This document shows positions 35,491 through 39,942 of a DNA stretch of 39,942 nucleotides, in pieces. The translations under genes and the position numbers were made by a program. Location of the stretch: the NCBI RefSeq assembly GCF_019042215.1, contig NZ_JAHQCS010000064.1:1-39942 (forward strand), in the 5' to 3' direction. Position 1 is the stretch's first letter; every line of letters starts with the position of its first letter. The stretch is from Evansella tamaricis (lineage in GTDB: Bacteria > Bacillota > Bacilli > Bacillales > Salisediminibacteriaceae). The notes beneath the pieces were generated by a model. The model was not told the DNA's origin, did no database searches, and saw nothing but the letters and a program-made list of their open reading frames with translations.

Positions 35491-35531
35491 TTCTCTGTCC
35501 TACTACCAATAATTTCTATAACCCTAATATG

Positions 35532-35651
35532 TTAACTCGTTAACTCCTTATCATCGCAATAGTTACAACATTTCCCATAAAGTGTTACAACCTTCTCTGA
35601 ATCATAGTGTTCAATAACTTCTTCACACATTTGGCAAACAATACTTCCCAA
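35532..35651 (-). CDS. sr1P: SR1P, GapA-binding peptide encoded by SR1
   Basis: This 39-residue peptide has the same length as SR1P of B. subtilis. It begins MGSIVCQMCEEVIEHY, continues with EKVVTLYGKCC and ends CDDKELTS. The Cys pattern CxxC...CC.xC agrees with the B. subtilis peptide as I recall it (MGTIVCQDCNE..., VLYGTCCGQC). The start is TTG at 35651, with AAGGGGTG seven bases upstream. It is below the usual cut-off for gene finding and easily missed. In B. subtilis the peptide binds glyceraldehyde-3-phosphate dehydrogenase A; the four or five cysteines suggest metal binding or disulphides. Confidence 0.85.
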   Translation of the reverse strand: MGSIVCQMCEEVIEHYDSEKVVTLYGKCCNYCDDKELTS

Positions 35652-35675
35652 AATGATTCACCCCTTAACCCATAT

Positions 35676-35689
35676 TGTAAACGCTTTAA
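35676..35689 (-). promoter_or_regulatory. Cre-like CcpA site in the SR1 leader
   Basis: TGTAAACGCTTTAA on the + strand matches the cre consensus TGWAANCGNTNWCA at 13 of 14 positions. It would lie about 8-21 bases after the SR1 start, where bound CcpA could block elongation. B. subtilis SR1 is reported to be mildly CcpA-controlled as well as CcpN-controlled. Confidence 0.6.
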
Positions 35690-35703
35690 AGCTCTCAATT
35701 GTC

Positions 35704-35732
35704 ATTTTAGTATGACATAATTGCGTTGTCAA
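35704..35732 (-). promoter_or_regulatory. SR1 promoter with CcpN operator
   Basis: On the minus strand TTGACA (35727-35732), a 17-base spacer and TAAAAT (35704-35709) form a near-consensus sigma-A promoter. TATGTCATACT (35709-35719) within the spacer fits the CcpN consensus I recall (TRTGHYATAYW) at every position and touches the -10. CcpN represses SR1, gapB and pckA during growth on glucose in B. subtilis. Confidence 0.75.
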
Positions 35733-35810
35733 TATATATTGTATAACTCTTTTATTCGTACAAGCCTAAAATGAGCTATACCAATAAAAAAACACCCCTT
35801 ATGAAAGAAA

Positions 35811-35930
35811 GCACTGAAAAAGTGGTGCCTTTCCACTTTTACATTCCCTCGGAGCAATGAGCGACGAGCGAAGCCATTGCCATATAAAAAAAAGAACTGA
35901 AAAAGTTGTAAGAACTTTTTCAGTGGCCTC
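35811..35930. repeat. Repeat R3, compact copy
   Basis: GCACTGAAAAAGTGG and CCACTTTTACA form the left hairpin, GAGCAATGAGCGACGAGCG the middle, and the right hairpin pairs ACTGAAAAAGTT (35896-35907) with AACTTTTTCAGT (35913-35924). It lacks the CCTGATAGGAG hairpin of the copy at 32285. Confidence 0.85.
35886..35924 (-). terminator. Terminator of the DUF3055 gene, provided by repeat R3
   Basis: The perfect 12-bp right hairpin of R3 is followed on the minus strand by TTC and an eight-base T tract. It lies 20 bases after the stop codon, so the repeat serves as the gene's terminator. Confidence 0.8.
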
Positions 35931-35944
35931 CTTATGAAAGGGTG

Positions 35945-36247
35945 TTACTCATTATACTGGACTTCCGTTGACGTTAATGGCAAGGTTACTTTAAAAAATT
36001 CAGAGATGGCAGTAGCTTCCGTAGAATCTTGGATCTTTAGTAGACGTTGGATGTGTTCCACATCCTCAGCATCTTCAGCACACATGAGAAAGGAGCGTCC
36101 TGTTTGCATACATGTAATGAGTGGCTTGCCAAAAAAGAGGTTAGTATACATAATCCCAAAATCATACCTGGTGTTTTCAGTCGTCATCCCAATAAACCTA
36201 ACGTTCACACGTTCCATATCATCATACAGCCTCTCGTACATTTCCAT
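35945..36247 (-). CDS. DUF3055 (SAV0927-like) family protein
   Basis: This 100-residue protein of the DUF3055 family is common in Bacilli. The opening YERLYDDMERVNVRFIGM, then YDFGIMYTNLFFGKPLITCMQTGRS, are typical. The fold is alpha/beta; the function is unknown. The ATG at 36247 has AAAGGGGAG eight bases upstream. It is monocistronic and ends at the R3-borne terminator. The family assignment is from memory of the pattern. Confidence 0.75.
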   Translation of the reverse strand: MEMYERLYDDMERVNVRFIGMTTENTRYDFGIMYTNLFFGKPLITCMQTGRSFLMCAEDAEDVEHIQRLLKIQDSTEATAISEFFKVTLPLTSTEVQYNE

Positions 36248-36356
36248 CTGGAACTCCCCTTTCTTTTATAAATATAGATTGTTCTGAATATTCAAATTAT
36301 AAAACAAAATAGATAAATATGCAAATTTAAGTGTTTTCTATTATATTCATTTCGAG

Positions 36357-36803
36357 TTAACCTTCTTCAAATGCAGTTTGTTTTGCTTCAATAAACCGTA
36401 TTAGTTCATTAATAAATTCTATATCCTGACCTGAAAAATGATAAGTGGTATTATAAGCACGAAAAGCTAATACATACTTCAAGAAATTATCTGAAAAAAT
36501 CGGGGCCAAAATAACTTTATGATCCCCTTTTTTTAATAAAACAATGGATTTTAAATGACACAGAGATATAAAGCCAATACCTAAAGATTCTTTTTCTGTT
36601 CCTTTTGGCCGACCTAATTGAAAAATAAGTTTCATATCTAGCTTATTTTCATATGTAGTATATAAAGATAATAAACAACGTTTTTTAGACAGAGTATAAA
36701 CAGCATGAAGAATTTTCTTTAAAAAGTCTTCTTGATCCTTTGCAAAATCATATGCAAGGCCTACTTCTAATCTTAATTCATCCAGCAATTCTGATTTTTT
36801 CAT
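36357..36803 (-). CDS. Uncharacterised small protein, possibly GAF-like
   Basis: This 148-residue soluble protein is not one I recognise. An N-terminal helix (SELLDELRLEVGLAYDFAK) precedes a mixed alpha/beta core with alternating strands (KRCLLSLYTTYENKLDMKLIF, SIVLLKKGDHKVILAPIF) and a closing helix (FINELIRFIEAKQ), an order that fits a single GAF-type sensor domain. It has no attached output domain. The ATG has GGGAGGT upstream. It lies between a DUF3055 gene and a polysaccharide deacetylase, with no sign of an operon. The base composition is like its neighbours. Confidence 0.6.
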   Translation of the reverse strand: MKKSELLDELRLEVGLAYDFAKDQEDFLKKILHAVYTLSKKRCLLSLYTTYENKLDMKLIFQLGRPKGTEKESLGIGFISLCHLKSIVLLKKGDHKVILAPIFSDNFLKYVLAFRAYNTTYHFSGQDIEFINELIRFIEAKQTAFEEG

Positions 36804-36920
36804 TTTACCTCCCCACCTCCACTTGTTGTATCAAATAGATGGTTATGTAAGCATAGCATATCATGTTTATATATATTGTCATGTTTTGTCGGGTATGCCA
36901 ATGATTTTTTACTAATTGAA

Positions 36921-36951
36921 AAAAAGAAAACACAAATTGTGTTTTCTTTTT
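36921..36951. terminator. Terminator of the polysaccharide deacetylase gene
   Basis: AAAAAGAAAACAC and GTGTTTTCTTTTT form a perfect 13-bp AT-rich stem with a five-base loop, with A and T tracts on both sides. It lies 38 bases downstream of the deacetylase stop. Confidence 0.8.
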
Positions 36952-36988
36952 GAAATGAATCATTATTTGTAGAAGATGGCATTTTATT

Positions 36989-37900
36989 TTATTTTATTAG
37001 GGCTGGATCCACAATTTCAAAGCCTTTGTCACGCAATCCTACTACAATACCATGTAGAGCATCTTTCGTAAATTCCCTATCATGCATCAATAGATTAGCT
37101 CCATTTGTTAAGGATACTCCTGCCCCGTCTTTTCCTGGATCAAGCATAATTTCTGTCAAAGCTTCTGCTTCCATATACGGTTGCTCCCAATCAAAACCAT
37201 AGGACCAGTTCATCCACTTCATTCCCTCTTCTGCTACTATTTCACGAGAGGTATCTGTATTACGTCCGTAAGGGGCCCGGAAAAATCGAGGTCTCTCTCC
37301 AATAATTTCTTCAATTAGATCATTTAATTCTACAATTTCCTTGCGTTGTTCTTCAGGTGTTAAGGCAGCCAATCCAGGATAAGGACCGGCATGATTCATC
37401 GTATGGTTTCCAATCTCAAAGCCCATTTCATAAATTTCTTTTAAGATGGCCCTGTTTTCAGCGTGTTCAACCTCATCCACTAAATATCTGCCATTTATAA
37501 AGAAGATTGCACCTGCGTCTAATTCACTTAAGATTTTGGCCATCTCCAACGCATTATTATGATTTGCATCGTTAAAGGAATCATCAATTGTAAGTAATAC
37601 TACTTGATCATTTGTTCCTTCGTCAATTGGTCTTACCGTAGAACCATCCATTTCATAGATTGGTTCACTGATCTCAGGTACAACTTCCTCTTCTTCCAAT
37701 CCTTCTTCCTCTTCGTTTCCTTCCAAATCTTCTTCGGTGGTTTCTGATGGAGTTTCTTCTATCTCATCTTCTTTATCATCTATAACTGCGTCTTCTGGTT
37801 CAGTTAACGCGTTCTCTTCTCCATTTTCCTCATTATTATTACAGGCCACAATCAACAATAAAAAGGAACTAATCAAAAGAAACAAAACTACCTTTTTCAT
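36989..37900 (-). CDS. Lipoprotein polysaccharide deacetylase (NodB domain)
   Basis: This 303-residue surface lipoprotein has lipobox LIVAC (Cys20), then about 70 residues dominated by Glu and Asp as a linker, and a C-terminal NodB deacetylase domain (about 90-303). Catalytic motif 1 is TIDDSF (usually TFDDG), with both Asp kept. Motif 2 is HTMNH. Motif 3 is RAPYGRNT, and the late LLMHD supplies the last His. It should remove N-acetyl groups from peptidoglycan or another cell-wall sugar; the exact substrate is unknown. It ends on an AT-rich hairpin. Confidence 0.85.
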   Translation of the reverse strand: MKKVVLFLLISSFLLLIVACNNNEENGEENALTEPEDAVIDDKEDEIEETPSETTEEDLEGNEEEEGLEEEEVVPEISEPIYEMDGSTVRPIDEGTNDQVVLLTIDDSFNDANHNNALEMAKILSELDAGAIFFINGRYLVDEVEHAENRAILKEIYEMGFEIGNHTMNHAGPYPGLAALTPEEQRKEIVELNDLIEEIIGERPRFFRAPYGRNTDTSREIVAEEGMKWMNWSYGFDWEQPYMEAEALTEIMLDPGKDGAGVSLTNGANLLMHDREFTKDALHGIVVGLRDKGFEIVDPALIK

Positions 37901-38179
37901 CCATCATTCATCCTCTCATATTCAACAGTTGCTGATAGAATTCTACCACAGGTCAGGCTCCTATAAAAGATTCTTTTTAACTAAAGTTTATTCTCGTATA
38001 AACAAAATAAGAGGTACACATAATGAAACTGACATATCTACGGCTTTAGAAAGCAGATAATATTACATATGTAAATGTTACATTAATTGGATGATTTAGC
38101 TATAACCGTTAAAAAGTAAGTAAGATTGATAAAACAGGTAATACTATTTGACATGTTATATTAAAAGGTGGGTAAAAAT

Positions 38180-39706
38180 ATGAGGAAATTAAGTCCAGTA
38201 TTTATGATTTCGGTAAGTATTGCAGTTGCATTTATACTATGGGGCGTCATTGCACCGAGTCATTTAAATCGAATAACTTCAGATATTCAAGGATTTCTTA
38301 CAAACAATTTCGGCTGGTTCTATTTACTAGCCGCAACCGGGTTTTTAGTATTTTCTTTCATTCTAGTTGTAAGTCCTGTGGGAAGGATAAAACTCGGTAA
38401 GCAAGAGGAAGAACCGGAATATAACTATTTAACATGGTTTTCCTTTCTTTTCACAGCTGGAATGGGGATTGGTCTTGTTTTCTGGGGAGTTTCAGAACCA
38501 ATGTACCATTTTCATTACCCTCCCACTTCTGAAGGTGTAGAGCCTGCTTCACAGAGAGCTGCTGCCCTTGCCATTAGATATTCTTTCTTCCATTGGGGGC
38601 TGCATCCGTGGGCCATTTATTCTGTTGTAGCTCTGGCATTAGCCTATTTTAAGTTTAGAAAAGGATCACCTGGAGTATTAAGTGCCGCTTTTGAACCGTT
38701 AATAGGGGATAGAATCAATGGTTGGATCGGATCAACCATCAATGTTATTGTTGTCTTCGCTACGATTTTCGGGGTAGCTACTTCCTTAGGATTTGGGACA
38801 GCCCAAATCAGTGGCGGATTATCTAACCTATTCCTCATGAACAACACTACTGGTTTACAGATGATGATCATTCTTGTCATCACCGTTTTATATATGGCGT
38901 CTTCTTTAACTGGACTAGACCGTGGTATTAAAATTCTCAGTAAAACAAATATCATTTTAGCAGTAATCCTTATGATGTTTTTGTTATTCTCTGGCCCGAC
39001 TAACTTTATTATGAACTCTTTTACACAAACATTAGGTGGATATGTACAAAACTTAATCCGGATGAGTTTCCAGCTCGACACGTTTATACCAGAATCCACT
39101 TGGGTTGAGGATTGGACAATCTTTTATTGGGCTTGGTGGATCGCCTGGGCACCATTTGTAGGTTCTTTTATCGCAAGAGTTTCTAAAGGGAGAACAATAC
39201 GGGAATTTGTATTGGGAGTGATCGCTGTACCGACCCTTTTCGGTGCATTATGGTTTGCGGTGTTTGGAGGTACTGCCATCAATTTAGAACTGTTACAGGG
39301 GGTAGACATCATCGGTGTCATCGAGGATCCTGCACAGGGGATGGAAGTAGCTTTGTTTGTGGTCTTACAGGAGTTCCCATTTGGAATCATCATGTCAGGT
39401 GTTGCTATTATATTAATTGCGTCCTTTTTTATCACCTCGGCAGATTCCGCTACTTTTGTACTAGGAATGCAAACAACAAACGGAAGTTTAAATCCTCCCA
39501 ATTCCGTCAAGTTTATCTGGGGTATTATCCAATCATCCACTGCTGCGGTATTATTATGGTCAGGTGGGTTAGAAGCATTACAAACGGCCTCTATCATTGC
39601 TGCCTTCCCCTTTGCTATTATCATGATCTTTATGATCTACAGTCTAGTAAAGGCATTACAAGCGGAGAGAATACCACCGAGACGAATGAAGCAGTATGAT
39701 GAATAG
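38180..39706 (+). CDS. BCCT family betaine/choline/carnitine transporter
   Basis: This 508-residue membrane protein with about 12 helices belongs to the BCCT family. The signature FYWAWWIAWAPFVGSFIARVSKGR lies near residues 315-338, and the aromatic betaine box is intact. GMGIGLVFWGVSEP near 98-111 matches the sodium-coupled glycine betaine carriers (BetP, OpuD); the Met/Gly-rich GMGIG stretch suggests sodium coupling. It probably takes up glycine betaine as an osmoprotectant. The ATG at 38180 has AAAGGTGG at eight bases; the GTG at 38168 is inside the site. The C-terminal tail is short, unlike the stress-sensing tail of BetP. Confidence 0.92.
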   Translation: MRKLSPVFMISVSIAVAFILWGVIAPSHLNRITSDIQGFLTNNFGWFYLLAATGFLVFSFILVVSPVGRIKLGKQEEEPEYNYLTWFSFLFTAGMGIGLVFWGVSEPMYHFHYPPTSEGVEPASQRAAALAIRYSFFHWGLHPWAIYSVVALALAYFKFRKGSPGVLSAAFEPLIGDRINGWIGSTINVIVVFATIFGVATSLGFGTAQISGGLSNLFLMNNTTGLQMMIILVITVLYMASSLTGLDRGIKILSKTNIILAVILMMFLLFSGPTNFIMNSFTQTLGGYVQNLIRMSFQLDTFIPESTWVEDWTIFYWAWWIAWAPFVGSFIARVSKGRTIREFVLGVIAVPTLFGALWFAVFGGTAINLELLQGVDIIGVIEDPAQGMEVALFVVLQEFPFGIIMSGVAIILIASFFITSADSATFVLGMQTTNGSLNPPNSVKFIWGIIQSSTAAVLLWSGGLEALQTASIIAAFPFAIIMIFMIYSLVKALQAERIPPRRMKQYDE

Positions 39707-39714
39707 ATAGGACT

Positions 39715-39750
39715 AAAGGAGTTGTCTTATTTAAAGACAATTCCTTTTTT
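39715..39750 (+). terminator. Intrinsic terminator of the BCCT gene
   Basis: AAAGGAGTTGTCTT and AAGACAATTCCTTT form a 14-bp stem with one wobble pair and a five-base loop, followed by a T tract. Confidence 0.9.
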
Positions 39751-39760
39751 AAAGATAAGA

Positions 39761-39942
39761 TTTATAAGTTGCGGCACCTTCGGAAGTGACAACTGAAGTC
39801 AAAGAGCGGACTTCTGTTGTCATTCCTCCACTGCCCTACGCTCGTGATCATAGGCGCTTGCGCTTTTCTTTGTCTAGCTCCAGCGCCTACTCGCATGGGA
39901 ACTGAAAAAGTGGTGCTTTTCCACTTTTACAGTCCCTAAGCA
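39761..39942. repeat. R2 (reversed) followed by R3 hairpin at the window end
   Basis: Read on the minus strand this is a complete R2 whose tail ACTTATAAA faces the BCCT terminator, as in the other copies. From 39896 the R3 left hairpin AACTGAAAAAGTGG/CCACTTTTACAGT follows. The final 73 bases (39870-39942) are the exact reverse complement of 15-87. Confidence 0.92.

Larger units (their letters stand above)
35465..35697 (-). ncRNA. sr1: SR1-like dual-function regulatory RNA
   Basis: This is a transcript of about 230 bases from a strong promoter to the hairpin at 35465-35489. It lies next to speA, the position of SR1 in B. subtilis (about 205 bases, pdhA-speA gap). SR1 base-pairs with ahrC mRNA, the arginine catabolic activator, and also encodes SR1P, a peptide that binds GapA and affects RNase J1. 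The promoter carries a CcpN-type site and the leader a cre-like site, as expected for an RNA shut off by glucose. The 3' end is inferred. Whether ahrC pairing is kept cannot be judged here. Confidence 0.75.

Overview
The window is a low-GC Firmicute chromosome segment, almost certainly from a spore-forming member of the Bacillaceae. Gene order closely follows the Bacillus subtilis speA-yktAB-suhB-yla-phoH-glsA-ylaN-pycA-ctaA/ctaBCDEF-ylb region. Sporulation genes (spoVV/ylbJ, ytvI, ylaJ, ylbD), forespore-type signals and a BCCT osmolyte carrier suggest an aerobic, osmotolerant endospore former. I identified families from remembered sequences and motifs only; no search was run.

Layout. 1-519 has no gene and is a mosaic of dispersed repeats. 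520-5027 carries ddcP (ylbL), ylbK, spoVV (ylbJ), coaD and rsmD. 5164-5370 holds an untranslated RNA on the + strand in the ylbG-ylbH(rsmD) gap, matching the place and architecture of the sporulation RNA CsfG. 5402-9479 carries ylbG, ylbF (ricF) and a two-gene module absent from the B. subtilis order: an XPB-type repair helicase and its large partner. 9587-12866 holds ylbE, ylbD, ylbB, ylbA and ytvI. 13220-20296 is the cytochrome caa3 locus: a DUF420/CtaM-like gene, ctaF-ctaE-ctaD-ctaC-ctaB on the minus strand, and ctaA divergent from them. ctaG is not in its usual place. 20528-28799 holds dps with a sigma-B type promoter, pycA, ylaN, glsA, ylaL, phoH and ylaJ; ftsW is missing between ylaN and pycA. 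28987-35334 holds an FMN-binding protein, ylaI, ylaH, ylaF, suhB, a ykzI-like gene, yktB, yktA and a speA-type decarboxylase. Next comes an SR1-like dual-function RNA encoding a 39-residue SR1P peptide, with a CcpN-type operator and a cre-like site. 35945-39706 holds a DUF3055 gene, an unassigned GAF-like gene, a lipoprotein polysaccharide deacetylase and a BCCT transporter.

Functionally the window joins aerobic respiration (heme A synthesis by CtaB and CtaA, caa3 oxidase subunits), anaplerosis (PycA), glutamine and arginine or lysine catabolism, carbon-source control (SR1), Fur-linked iron control (YlaN), checkpoint recovery and DNA repair (DdcP, XPB pair), RNase Y and phosphorelay control (YlbF) and spore formation.

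The most distinctive non-genic feature is several families of palindromic intergenic repeats. I call them R1 (57 bp unit), R2 (about 150 bp), R3 (two hairpins) and R5 (imperfect terminal inverted repeat). R2 shows a striking rule: every copy with a complete tail lies directly behind an intrinsic terminator, in the same orientation relative to it. Seven genes appear to use TTG as start codon.
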